DNA of 18,196 nt, taken from the NCBI GenBank assembly GCA_964575675.1, contig CAZNRY010000081.1:1-18196 (forward strand), given 5' to 3'. The position numbers and the translations under genes were made by a program. Under the pieces are notes generated by a model. The model saw only the letters and a program-made list of their open reading frames with translations, was not told where the DNA came from and ran no database searches. The stretch comes from CAZNRY01 sp964575675. GTDB taxonomy: Bacteria; Eisenbacteria; RBG-16-71-46; CAIMUX01; VGJL01. Shown piece after piece: positions 6,904 to 14,988 of this stretch. The stretch's first letter is position 1; each line of letters starts with the position of its first letter.

Positions 6904-7425
6904 ATGAGACGAGACAGGGTCTTCCGCGCAATCCTCACCGCACAACTGGCGCTCATGGCGTCAGGGTGCGGGATCTACTCATTCTCCGGCAGCTCACTGC
7001 CCTCCCATATCAAGACGATCGCCGTGCCGATCCTGCGCAATGAGACGCTGGAATACGACGTGGCGAATGAGATCACGGCCGCCGTCACCCAACGGTTCAT
7101 TCAGGATGGACGGCTCAAGATCGTCGGAGAGAAGAGAGCGGATTGTGTCCTCGATGCGCGGGTCATCGCCTACGAGAACAAGGTCCACAACTACTCGGCC
7201 GATCAGAGCCCCGAGGACTACATCGTCCTGCTGCGCGTAGGGGCGACGCTCCACGAGACGGCCAAGAATCGCGACCTCTGGAAGGACGATCAGATCACCG
7301 TTTCCGCGGTCTACTCCGTCGCCTCCGGACAGGATCAACCGCTGACGGACGAGAAGAGCGCGCGGGCGAAGGCGATCGCCGACCTGGCGGAAGACATCCT
7401 CGCCCGAACGATGGAGCAGTGGTGA
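6904..7425 (+). CDS. lptE: LPS-assembly lipoprotein LptE
   Basis: This is a 173-residue predicted lipoprotein with basic residues at 2-5 and 8, a hydrophobic core of about 9-19 and a lipobox MASGC with the lipidated C22. The mature N-terminus, GIYSFSGSSLPSHIKTIAVPIL, is the signature start of the LptE/RlpB family (YSFSG...P.HI.TIAVP). LptE plugs the LptD barrel that places LPS in the outer leaflet of the outer membrane. Later conserved blocks are ANEITAAVTQRFIQDGRLKIV (54-74) and the C-terminal helix. The next gene, overlapping by 4 nt (GTGA), is holA, and lptE-holA is a classic conserved gene order. The length is normal. The in-frame open region upstream has no usable start. Confidence 0.88.
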   Translation: MRRDRVFRAILTAQLALMASGCGIYSFSGSSLPSHIKTIAVPILRNETLEYDVANEITAAVTQRFIQDGRLKIVGEKRADCVLDARVIAYENKVHNYSADQSPEDYIVLLRVGATLHETAKNRDLWKDDQITVSAVYSVASGQDQPLTDEKSARAKAIADLAEDILARTMEQW

Positions 7426-8426
7426 GCGCGGACTGGGGGCACCGGAAGTTCGAGGCCGAGAAGTTCCTCGACTGCCTGGGAGATCTTGGCCCGCCCTCGA
7501 GTCTGTTCCTGGCCGGACCGGAGGTCCTCCTCCGCGATGAAATCCTGCAGGAGATGCGCGTTGCCGTCCTGGGCGCCGGCATTGAGGGACGGTGGAGCAG
7601 GGAGGTCTATCAGGCAAGGGAGGTCCCCCTCGCGGATCTCGCGTCGGGGCTCCGCGATGTCGGGCTCTTTGCGGAAGCGCGCCTGGTGATCGTCACCGAG
7701 GCCGAACGGTACGGCCGTTCGGCCGTGGCGGACCGGGGCGAGCTCTGGGGTTGGATGGAGCGCCCGAGCCCCGGCATCCACTTGGCCCTGCTGAGCGAGA
7801 AGCCACTCTGGGAGCTGGAGCGGGGCAACGAGTTCATCAAAGGGACGCTGAAGCGCGCCAATGCGCTGGTAGCTCTCGAGCATCCGAGTTTCGAGAAGGC
7901 GGTTCATGTGGCCAGGCGGATCGCCCAACAACGGCATGCGATGGCGCTGCCGGAGGAGGAGGCGCGTCGCCTGGTCGACGCGGTCGGGCCGAACCTCCTC
8001 GAGATCAGCAACGAGATCGACAGGCTTGGGCTGCGTCTCGGGTCGGGCGCCAAGGTCACCTCCGCCGATCTCGAAGACTGGCTCAGAACTGGGATCACCG
8101 GGGGGTTGGTCGAGCTCGAGGAAGCGGTCCTCTCCGGAAACGCGGTCCTGGCCCTCCGCTACTGGAACAGCGTGAGGCAGAAATGGAACCCCCCGGCCGT
8201 CACGTGGATGCTCGGCAATCGCCATCTCGATGCGCGGTGGGGGAGGGGCGGCGGCAGCGCGCAGCCCCGAGCTGTCCTGTCCCGGCTTCTCCGTGAATGC
8301 TATCGTCTAGAGAGGGGCGTGAAGGCGGGGGAGATCGCCTCCTCGCAACAAGAGACAGCGTTTGAGGCGATGATTCTGCGTCTATGCCAGGAGCACCGTG
8401 AGGGCGCGAACAGAGGAAGGAGATAG
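7422..8426 (+). CDS. holA: DNA polymerase III delta subunit
   Basis: This 334-residue protein matches the delta subunit of the clamp-loader complex, which opens the beta sliding clamp and loads it on DNA. Typical features are the N-terminal SLFLAGPEVLLRDEILQEMR (27-46), the strand GLFAEARLVIVTEAER (81-96) and the segment LPEEEARRLVDAVGPNLLEISNEIDRL (176-202). The last is the lid region of domain II, seen in HolA as 'GxxLxxLxxELxKL'. The C-terminal collar domain begins near 222. Like other delta subunits it has no working Walker A. The start is GTG 7422 (overlapping the lptE stop, GGAG 5 nt upstream); GTG 7419 is equally possible. Position after lptE supports the call, because overall sequence conservation in this family is low. 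Confidence 0.85.
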   Translation: MSADWGHRKFEAEKFLDCLGDLGPPSSLFLAGPEVLLRDEILQEMRVAVLGAGIEGRWSREVYQAREVPLADLASGLRDVGLFAEARLVIVTEAERYGRSAVADRGELWGWMERPSPGIHLALLSEKPLWELERGNEFIKGTLKRANALVALEHPSFEKAVHVARRIAQQRHAMALPEEEARRLVDAVGPNLLEISNEIDRLGLRLGSGAKVTSADLEDWLRTGITGGLVELEEAVLSGNAVLALRYWNSVRQKWNPPAVTWMLGNRHLDARWGRGGGSAQPRAVLSRLLRECYRLERGVKAGEIASSQQETAFEAMILRLCQEHREGANRGRR

Positions 8427-8434
8427 AGAGCCAA

Positions 8435-8767
8435 ATGGGTGATGTCATCGAGGTGAACGATTCCTCGTTCGACCGTGAAGTCTTGAAGAGCCCGCTGCCT
8501 GTTGTCGTCGACTTTTGGGCCGACTGGTGCGGCCCGTGCCGCCTGATTGCTCCAATCGTCAAGGACCTCGCCAAGGAGATGAACGGAAAGGTCCGTTTCG
8601 CGAAGGTCGACGTGGATGCCAATCCCGGAATTACGACCGCCTTCGGAATCCAGAGCATCCCCACACTGATCTTCTTTCGCGGCGGGGAGCCGGTCGGTCA
8701 ACAGGTCGGGGCGCTGAGCAAAGAAGCCCTGCGCGCCGCGGTGGAGCAGAGGATTGGACAGGTCTAG
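8435..8767 (+). CDS. trxA: Thioredoxin
   Basis: This is a 110-residue single-domain thioredoxin of normal length. It shows the active site WCGPC (C32 and C35) after VVVDFWAD, the buried Asp in that strand (D26) and the cis-proline P76 in SIPT. It has no signal peptide, so it is a cytoplasmic dithiol reductant that would be recharged by thioredoxin reductase. The ATG follows a GGAAGGAG stretch that overlaps the holA stop, so it is translated from the same operon. The secreted thioredoxin-like gene downstream overlaps its 3' end by 14 nt. Confidence 0.96.
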   Translation: MGDVIEVNDSSFDREVLKSPLPVVVDFWADWCGPCRLIAPIVKDLAKEMNGKVRFAKVDVDANPGITTAFGIQSIPTLIFFRGGEPVGQQVGALSKEALRAAVEQRIGQV

Positions 8768-9632
8768 GGATCGAGAAGGGCGTCAGGCCCGGCTCTGTTG
8801 GATCATCCTGCTCCTCATGTCGCTCCCCTCCGTCGGGTGGACAGCCTCTTCCGGCGCAACCACAGAGCGGGGGGGCATTCAGTGGGCGGCGGATTGGGAG
8901 TCTGCCATCGATCAAGCGCAGGTCGAGGGGCGGGTGATCATGGTGGATTTCTTCACGACCTGGTGCGGTTGGTGCAAACGCCTCGATCGAGAAACCTATG
9001 CCGACTCGCGCGTGGCCGACCGCTGCCGGAGCCTCATCGCCGTCAAGGTCGACGGGGATCGCCGGCGGGATCTAGCGAAGCAGTACGGCGTCACGGGCTA
9101 CCCTACGATCGGATTTCTTCATCCGGACGGAAGACCGCTCCAGATCGCCGTAGGATTCCAGTCCGCCGAAAACTTCGTCGCCCTCCTCGACCGTCTGTTG
9201 GACCGAAAGAGCGAGGAGTTCATCCTACGGCAGAGGTTGATGGATCACCCGGAACTCATTGACGTACGGTCGGATCTGGCATCACTCCTCGCCGCCCGTG
9301 GAGAGGCGGGGGAGGCCCTTGCCCATCTCGACACCCTCCTAGCCGCGCGCCGCGAGTTGGAAAAGGACCAGTACTGGGAGCTCTCTCTGGCCAAGGGAAA
9401 GGCACTCCTAGCTCTCGGTCATGCGCGCGACGCCCGCCGCCCCCTGAAGGACTTCGTCAAACACCAGAAGAACTCACCGCGTATCGCCGAGGCGCTCTTC
9501 CTTCTCGGAGAGGCATGCCTCTCCGATGGCGATCGTAAGGAGGCTCGTAAGTGCTTCCGCAAGCTCTTGGAGCTTCGCAGGGAGGGTTGGATTGCTACGC
9601 GCTCTCGGGAGCGATTGGCGGGCCTTGGTTGA
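8754..9632 (+). CDS. Secreted thioredoxin-fold protein with TPR-like C-terminus
   Basis: This 292-residue protein starts at TTG inside the trxA gene (GGAG 7 nt upstream). The start is supported by a good signal peptide: basic 3-13, hydrophobic 14-29, likely cleavage near 30-34. A thioredoxin-7/DsbD-gamma-like domain (about 40-150) carries VDFFTTWCGWCKRLD with C71 and C74 and the cis-Pro P117 in GYPT. Residues about 170-290 are helical with TPR-like pairs (ASLLAARGEAGEALAHLDTLL, ALFLLGEACLSDGDRKEARKCF). Such proteins usually act as periplasmic thiol reductants or disulfide chaperones, with the TPR part docking a client. The CGWC active site differs from the CGPC of trxA, which suggests another redox potential. 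The client is unknown. Confidence 0.78.
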   Translation: MDRSRDREGRQARLCWIILLLMSLPSVGWTASSGATTERGGIQWAADWESAIDQAQVEGRVIMVDFFTTWCGWCKRLDRETYADSRVADRCRSLIAVKVDGDRRRDLAKQYGVTGYPTIGFLHPDGRPLQIAVGFQSAENFVALLDRLLDRKSEEFILRQRLMDHPELIDVRSDLASLLAARGEAGEALAHLDTLLAARRELEKDQYWELSLAKGKALLALGHARDARRPLKDFVKHQKNSPRIAEALFLLGEACLSDGDRKEARKCFRKLLELRREGWIATRSRERLAGLG

Positions 9633-9652
9633 GCATTCCCGGGAGAAGAGAC

Positions 9653-9708
9653 GCGGGCCCCAAGGGCACGTGGCCGGGGACCCGCGACCTAGCCGGCCAG
9701 GGGCCGGC
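9653..9708 (+). terminator. Two adjacent GC-rich hairpins at the end of the lptE-holA-trxA operon
   Basis: The first is GCGGGCCCC (9653-9661) against GGGGACCCGC (9676-9685), with one bulged base. The second is a perfect 7-bp stem GCCGGCC-agg-GGCCGGC (9692-9708). They start 20 nt after the stop of the last gene. Neither is followed by a T-run, so termination is only inferred. Confidence 0.4.
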
Positions 9709-10010
9709 AATCGGCTCAGAGCGTCCTCCGCGACTGCCGTGCGAGGCGACCAAACTTCGGAACCCCAACTTGCGTTCATGGTCCGGGATCGCCAGGACTA
9801 CTCGCGAACAGCGCAGACTGGTCTCTGACGTCGAAGGCGAGACCCGATGCACGTCTTGCCGTCCATTCTCTCGCCTCCGATCAATGACCTATGCATCAGT
9901 TGTGCCCGGGCGTTGAATCGAAAGATGAAGTCGCGATCTCCGAGAAACCAAAGGCGTTAAGGCCCCGAGCCCGGCCCGCGCAGGAGAGGGGATGCCGCCG
10001 TGAGAACAGG

Positions 10011-10017
10011 GGAGGTG
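10011..10017 (+). promoter_or_regulatory. Ribosome binding site of the M16 peptidase gene
   Basis: GGAGGTG inside AGGGGAGGTG lies about 7 nt before ATG 10023, an excellent match. It is the main reason for calling this start rather than an internal GTG at 10245. Confidence 0.6.
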
Positions 10018-10022
10018 TTGCA

Positions 10023-13007
10023 ATGCGCGTATCGAGCTTGCAGGACGCATGGATGCGCGGCCTCGGCAATCTGGCATGGTTACATAATGTATCTTATGCG
10101 ACATTCCTATTCAACAGATCCGACGGACTCCACCGGGGTTCTCCGGGCCCTCTGCGTGCCCGGCACGGGGTCCGCCCCCGCCCGCTGCTCCCTCCCCGGC
10201 CCGGCTCTGGCCGGCGTGCCGAAGCTCTCTCCAGCGGGACGGTCGTGTCCCTCTTCGGGCTCGTCATCCTTGCCGTCCTGCTGCCCGCAGCGATCGCGCG
10301 GTCTCAGTCGATGCCCGTGATGCCCTCGGGCTCGATGCCGCCCTCATCGGGCGCGCCCCGGATTGATCCATCCAAGCATCCGGCCGCGACAACCTCTGCC
10401 GCTCGCCGGACCGAGCCCCGCCGCACGCCTGAGCATCCGGTCTGGGGCTATCTCGACAACGGGATGACGTACCTGCTTCTCGAGAGTCACGCGGCGCCGC
10501 TCGTGGGAAGCTCGGTCATCGTGCACTCTGGATCAGCCCGCGAAGATTTCGCCACCAGCGGTGCGAGTCATTTCTTAGAGCACCTGCTCTTCAATGGAAC
10601 CGAGACGCGGACGCAGGAGCAGCTGTACGACGAGGTCGACGCCTTGGGCGGCTACAACAACGCAACGACCCGCCAGACGCATGTTCTCTACATGATGGTC
10701 ACGCCGGCCGAAAACATCCGCCGGGGGCTCGAGATCCAATGCGACATGCTCTTTCACTCGACCTTGCCGCCCGAGAAGGTCGAAAAGGAACGCGGCATCA
10801 TCCTGGAGGAACTGTCGAAGGACCGCGATCAGGGAACGTTTGAGCGAGAGCGGGCGCTCGATCTCTGCGCGTTCGGCCCTCTGGGCCCCGGTCTCCCGGT
10901 CGTCGGGAGCGCGCAATCGATCCGTTCGATGTCTCGCGATGCGATTCTCTCCTTCTACCATCGCTTCTATACGCCGCAGAACATGACGCTCGTCGTTATC
11001 GGGGACTTCCGCCCGGCCGAGATGGAAGGCATCGTTCGAGAAACATTCGGCGCGGAGGCGCCGGGCGCGCAGCCTCCCCCCCTGGACCTCCCCGAGACCG
11101 CACTCGATGGATCTAACAGGGTCGTCTACCACGAAGGGAACTCGAACGTCCTCGAGTGGGTCTATGCGGGCCCCGACCCTAGGACGGCCGAGTACACTCC
11201 CTTTGCCTGCATGACTGAGCTCCTCGCGGGCGATGACGCATCTCCCTTGCCGACGAACCTGCGCGAACGGTTCACCGGGAAGATTCTTGGAGCGGGCGCG
11301 CACCTACAGCTCTTCCCCGGCCGCTCCTACCTTCGGGTTCAGGTCGAGACCGACGCTTCGCTGGACTGGCGAACCGTGGCGCGGGAAATGCCGCTGATTC
11401 TGGCCCGCATCTCGTCCCCTACCGCAAACGAGATTGCCTCGTGGAAAGTCTCTCGCGAGACCCAGGAGTACTTCCTGCGCGAGAAGCCGCACTATTACGG
11501 GATCATCCGCGGCGATGAGATCGCGGCCCAGGGCATCGAGGCCATACTCGGCCTTCCCGAGGAGACTGCGGACCTCTCCCCCGCCGATCTCGCCCGTGTG
11601 CGGCCCCTCTGGGCGGCCGGAAGTTCGCGCCTGGCCGTGGCGCTGCCTTCGAGCGAGGCCGCCCAGGACAGCGTTTCGGCGCCGCGGGCCGAGACACTTC
11701 GCGCGACCCTTACGAACGGGCTCGAGCTGCTCGTCCTCTCGAGTCCCGAGAGCCCGGTACTCGCCCTTCATCTCTTCGTGACAGGGCGCTCAGAAGCCGA
11801 GCCGGCCGGGATGGACGGCGCGGTCGAGCTTCTCCATCGATTGATGAGCGTCCGGACGGCGCGCTCGGATCCGGCCGATTTGCAGCAGCGCATTCGGGCC
11901 ATGGGGGCCGAGATCAAGACGGCGGACGATCCGAACATCCCATACGACGATTTCTACTCGACCACCCTGGCGAGCTTCGTCCGGCTGCAGACCCTCGACA
12001 GGGATTCCGACCAGGCGTTTCAACTGCTGTCGGATCTCTTAAGCGACCCGGCGTGGACCGACCAGGAATTCGAGGACGCGCGCGCGGCGATGGTCGCGGC
12101 CGCGGAACGGGCCGCCTCGAGCAGTAGCGCCGCCGGACGGCAGATGGTGCGCAGCGCTCTGTACGGCGACTCCTGGCGGGCGCGGGGAGTCTTCGGAACA
12201 GCGGCCACGCTCCAGTCGATCACCCCGTCGGACCTGCGAAGTCTGGCCGGCCGCTATTGGGTCGGGAATCGGATGACACTCGTCGTGGCGACCGGCTTGC
12301 CGCCTTCGACGATCCGCGACCTGGCCGAGCGGCACCTCGGATCCTTGCGGCCGGGCGACCCCTCTCCCCCGCCGGAGCGCGGCGGGGCGGTCGTGGACCG
12401 CCTGCGGGGATCGATCTCCGCTGGGGATGCTGTTGCGCCCGAGCTCGACGGCATCATCCTCCCCGACTCGACCCTTCTCCGTGTCAAGAAGATCGGAGGA
12501 CGCCAGGCGAGCATCACACTCGTGAGACCCTTGGGCCGCATCGAGAAGGAGGACGTTTCCGCCCTCGAGGTCTGGAACGCGGTGCTCTCCTCAGCGATCC
12601 AGTTTCAGCTCCGTGAGCGCGAGGGACTTGCCTACTCGATCGGTTCATCCGTCGACCGGCTGCCGGATGGGACGCTTCTTTGGGCGGCTTCGGCGGGCGC
12701 GGCCACGAAAAGTCTCCCGCGGATCCTGGGGGGCTTCGATTCTGCGCTCCGCCAGGCACTCGCAGCCGCGCCTGACTCGGGGGCCGCGCGCAAACAGGGG
12801 GCGCAGCTTTACGGACGATCGCTCATGCGCCGCGCAACCCGGATGAATCGCGCCTACGCCGCCGGGCTTGCGATCCTGAACGGGGAGGATCCGTTGAAAA
12901 TAGACGAGGCTATCCGAAGGCCCACGCTCGTGACGTCCGGAACGATCGCGGCGCTTCTGCCCAAGCTGCGGGGAGATGCTCCGTCGTTGGTAGTGATCGC
13001 CCACTAG
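10023..13007 (+). CDS. Secreted M16 (insulinase/pitrilysin-family) zinc peptidase
   Basis: As called, this is a 994-residue protein. A hydrophobic signal or anchor (about 75-92, SLFGLVILAVLLPAAIA) is followed by a Pro/Ser-rich linker. The M16 catalytic domain then has the inverted zinc motif H183-FL-E186-H187 in HFLEHLLFNGT and the distal zinc ligand E262 or E263 in IILEELSKD. Later modules are the inactive M16_C-type domains. The last carries the substrate-binding Arg/Tyr pair in LREREGLAYS (R864/R866 and Y871). No second HxxEH is seen, so one active site per chain is expected. The size fits the long four-module class. It probably degrades peptides in the periplasm or at the surface. The first 74 residues are doubtful: a GTG at 10245 would place the signal peptide right at the N-terminus, but without a good ribosome binding site. 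Confidence 0.88.
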   Translation: MRVSSLQDAWMRGLGNLAWLHNVSYATFLFNRSDGLHRGSPGPLRARHGVRPRPLLPPRPGSGRRAEALSSGTVVSLFGLVILAVLLPAAIARSQSMPVMPSGSMPPSSGAPRIDPSKHPAATTSAARRTEPRRTPEHPVWGYLDNGMTYLLLESHAAPLVGSSVIVHSGSAREDFATSGASHFLEHLLFNGTETRTQEQLYDEVDALGGYNNATTRQTHVLYMMVTPAENIRRGLEIQCDMLFHSTLPPEKVEKERGIILEELSKDRDQGTFERERALDLCAFGPLGPGLPVVGSAQSIRSMSRDAILSFYHRFYTPQNMTLVVIGDFRPAEMEGIVRETFGAEAPGAQPPPLDLPETALDGSNRVVYHEGNSNVLEWVYAGPDPRTAEYTPFACMTELLAGDDASPLPTNLRERFTGKILGAGAHLQLFPGRSYLRVQVETDASLDWRTVAREMPLILARISSPTANEIASWKVSRETQEYFLREKPHYYGIIRGDEIAAQGIEAILGLPEETADLSPADLARVRPLWAAGSSRLAVALPSSEAAQDSVSAPRAETLRATLTNGLELLVLSSPESPVLALHLFVTGRSEAEPAGMDGAVELLHRLMSVRTARSDPADLQQRIRAMGAEIKTADDPNIPYDDFYSTTLASFVRLQTLDRDSDQAFQLLSDLLSDPAWTDQEFEDARAAMVAAAERAASSSSAAGRQMVRSALYGDSWRARGVFGTAATLQSITPSDLRSLAGRYWVGNRMTLVVATGLPPSTIRDLAERHLGSLRPGDPSPPPERGGAVVDRLRGSISAGDAVAPELDGIILPDSTLLRVKKIGGRQASITLVRPLGRIEKEDVSALEVWNAVLSSAIQFQLREREGLAYSIGSSVDRLPDGTLLWAASAGAATKSLPRILGGFDSALRQALAAAPDSGAARKQGAQLYGRSLMRRATRMNRAYAAGLAILNGEDPLKIDEAIRRPTLVTSGTIAALLPKLRGDAPSLVVIAH

Positions 13008-13021
13008 CCCGCATTTCTCAC

Positions 13022-13067
13022 CAGCATTCTGCTGCAACGGCGCTTAGGGCGGCACCTGCTGCGCCCT
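13022..13067. terminator. Hairpins between convergent genes
   Basis: The 88-nt gap between two converging genes holds CAGCA-ttc-TGCTG (13022-13034) and a perfect 6-bp stem AGGGCG-(10 nt)-CGCCCT (13046-13067). The placement suits a bidirectional terminator. There is no clear T-run on either strand. Confidence 0.35.
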
Positions 13068-13095
13068 TGCTCGTGCCAAGGGGCAGCTGAATGGA

Positions 13096-13773
13096 TCAGG
13101 ACCCCGCGCGCGCCCTCACTCTGTCCAAGCCTTCCTTGGCGTCGCGCGCCCGCACACTTCCGGGGAACTGATCGAGCACCTTCTGGTAGAGGGCCTTCGC
13201 CTCCGCGAGCCGGCCCGCCTGGAGATGGATCTGCGCAGCCGAGATCAGGTCGTCCGCTCTCAAGGGAGAATCCGCGACCTCCGCCGCTTCGGCGTATTTC
13301 TTGGCCGCCTCGTCGCCCTGGCCAGACGCTTCGAGCGCCTTGGCGAGGCCCCTGATGGCCGAGGCCCGCAAGAGACCATCCTTCGGACTCGAGTCGAGGA
13401 ACTTCTCGTAGAGCCGCCTGGCCTCCCCGGACTGGCCGAGCTCGAGCTGGCAGTCCGCGGCGCGGAGTCCGGCGATCTTTCCACTTGGGGCCCCCTTGAA
13501 CTTCTCCGCCCCGTCGAGGAACCGCCTCAGCGCCTCCGGCGTGTTTCCGGACAGGTACTGCCCCTCCCCGTCCAGGAGGAGGAAGGAGGCCTCCTTCTCC
13601 GCCTTTGATCCCGACTGACGGACGAGCTGAGCGGCAACGATGCCCACGACGATGATCCCCAAGATGACCGCGATCACGGTTGCCCTCTGTCGCACAAGGG
13701 TCACAGCACGCACGAAGGCATCGACGACGGGATCGTCTCGCAGCTCTTCTTTGGTCAGTTTTCCTTCCGTCAC
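13096..13773 (-). CDS. Membrane-anchored TPR protein, YfgM-like
   Basis: This 225-residue protein has a short cytoplasmic N-terminus, one membrane helix at about 31-51 (ATVIAVILGIIVVGIVAAQLV) and a C-terminal domain of TPR pairs covering about 62-220. Examples are ALRRFLDGAEKF, EARRLYEKFLDSSP, DEAAKKYAEAAEV and EAKALYQKVLDQFP. This is the layout of the YfgM/tetratricopeptide_21 family, which associates with the Sec translocon and periplasmic chaperones in E. coli. The assignment rests on architecture, not on close sequence identity. The start is GTG, about 7 nt after a GGGAGGGG stretch. It is the last gene of the minus-strand operon, 42 nt after the zinc-ribbon gene. I cannot tell whether it works with the helicase genes or is only co-transcribed. 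Confidence 0.72.
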   Translation of the reverse strand: MTEGKLTKEELRDDPVVDAFVRAVTLVRQRATVIAVILGIIVVGIVAAQLVRQSGSKAEKEASFLLLDGEGQYLSGNTPEALRRFLDGAEKFKGAPSGKIAGLRAADCQLELGQSGEARRLYEKFLDSSPKDGLLRASAIRGLAKALEASGQGDEAAKKYAEAAEVADSPLRADDLISAAQIHLQAGRLAEAKALYQKVLDQFPGSVRARDAKEGLDRVRARAGS

Positions 13774-13815
13774 CCCTACCCCTCCCTTTCGCGGTTCGGA
13801 ACGTGAGACATCAGC

Positions 13816-14988
13816 TTATCCGCCTTTCTTGACCAGGGTCAAGGGGGGGCGCGGCGCCCTCGGGACCGGATCCTTCCCAGCTCGGCGGGTTCGCTCCCTC
13901 CTCGCGCCGGTTGGCGCCGGATCCAAGGGTGGGACGAGGCGGGGCTTCGCCGCGCACGCTGGGCAGAGAATCCCCACCCCCTGGCGTGCCACGGCTTCCT
14001 CAAGCCCCGTCCGCCCGCACTCGGCGCAATACGGAGCGAGGAAGCCTCGGGTCACCTCGTCCCAGATGCGGCAGCAGGAGCGCGCCCCGCCCTTTCCGGC
14101 TCCACGAGCCGAGCCGTACCGATAGGCGACCCGCGGCATCATCTGGATGCCAAGCCCCACAAGGCGCGCGCTCACCCGGGGCCGCCAGAACTCGGTCGCC
14201 TCCTCGATCCGTCGCTTCCACTCCAGCTGCAGCCACTGGACGCGATCCTCGCGCTCCTCGACCCGAGTCGACCAACGTCGGCTCTGATTGCGCGCCTCCT
14301 CGATCAACTGCTCGTAGTACGTCTTGATCGACTGGGTTTCCTCGTCCAGATGCCCCACGGAAGTCGTGACGACCTTCTTGATCCTTCGGCGCATGCGTCG
14401 TTCGAACGCCCCCAGCGATGCATCGAGGACGCGCTGGGGCAGCGGCATCACCGGGAGAACGCAGCGCCCCTTCCGCGGCTCCCGCTCGAGCTTCCCCCAC
14501 AAATCACTCAGATCCGGCGTTTGCGCCAGCACGTCGAGCGTCCCGCTGTCGATGCTGACAACCTCCATTTCGTCGGCCGCCTCGATCGACGGATAGGAGA
14601 TCGTGAAGACGAAGTGACAGATCGCCTGGTAGACAGGCTCCGCCTTGGTGGCATCAAGCCCACCCAGCTCGCCCGCCTTGGCAAGGGTCGGCGGCCTCGC
14701 GGCAGGCGTGGGAGGCGGCGTGTAGGCGACCCCCACCCGCCCCTCTTCCCGGGCCACGCCGAGGAGACGATCGAAGACCGGGTTGCCCACCGTGGCCAGC
14801 TCCGAGCGCGGGTGGCGCGACAGCGCCCTTTGGTTGAAGGACAGGGCGAGGTCGCTGCGTCCGAAGCGCTCCCGAAGCTCCTTCGGAACGGGAAATGCCC
14901 AGACGTCCGGCTCGATCGCCTCGGGAACAATCCCCCTGACGGCAAGCCAGTCACGGACGAAATGCTGAAGGACCGACGCCTTGATCAC
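13816..14988 (-). CDS. Coiled-coil and zinc-ribbon protein coupled to the SNF2 helicase
   Basis: This 390-residue protein is not assignable to a named gene. Residues 45-80 (ALSFNQRALSRHPRSELATVGNP) resemble the '...HP..E..T.GHP' block found after the helicase core of RapA/DrmD-like SNF2 proteins. Residues 120-175 could be a small beta domain. Residues about 190-265 are a charged coiled coil ending in FWRPRVSARLVGL, again like those SNF2 tails. A probable zinc ribbon follows (C321xxC324 and C342xxC345). The tail (350-390) is basic and Pro-rich. The GTG start overlaps the helicase stop (GTGA) behind GGAGG, so translation is coupled. My inference is that this is the C-terminal half of a SNF2 protein encoded as a separate subunit that may bind nucleic acid. 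No catalytic motif is seen. Confidence 0.7.
   Translation of the reverse strand: MIKASVLQHFVRDWLAVRGIVPEAIEPDVWAFPVPKELRERFGRSDLALSFNQRALSRHPRSELATVGNPVFDRLLGVAREEGRVGVAYTPPPTPAARPPTLAKAGELGGLDATKAEPVYQAICHFVFTISYPSIEAADEMEVVSIDSGTLDVLAQTPDLSDLWGKLEREPRKGRCVLPVMPLPQRVLDASLGAFERRMRRRIKKVVTTSVGHLDEETQSIKTYYEQLIEEARNQSRRWSTRVEEREDRVQWLQLEWKRRIEEATEFWRPRVSARLVGLGIQMMPRVAYRYGSARGAGKGGARSCCRIWDEVTRGFLAPYCAECGRTGLEEAVARQGVGILCPACAAKPRLVPPLDPAPTGARRERTRRAGKDPVPRAPRPPLTLVKKGG

Larger units (their letters stand above)
9633..10022. other. 390-nt non-coding gap
   Basis: No frame here shows family-like protein sequence and I see no tRNA or small-RNA signature. The left part holds two GC-rich hairpins (9653-9708). 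The right part ends in the strong ribosome binding site of the peptidase gene. No clear -35/-10 pair was found. Confidence 0.5.

Noticed and set aside
7335..8225. A long open antisense frame opposite holA, and similar ones opposite the epimerase (2896-3621) and the peptidase (10575-11303)
   Set aside because: Open antisense frames are common in GC-rich coding DNA. Their translations show no family motifs, and the sense genes are clearly real.
9633..10022. tRNA or small protein gene in the large gap
   Set aside because: No cloverleaf-like arms or CCA end were seen, and no frame shows a signal peptide, motif or ribosome binding site.
13050..13064. A GG-N10-GC spacing resembling another sigma-54 promoter
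   Set aside because: The -12 half reads GCGC rather than TTGC, and the site lies between two converging genes with nothing to drive.
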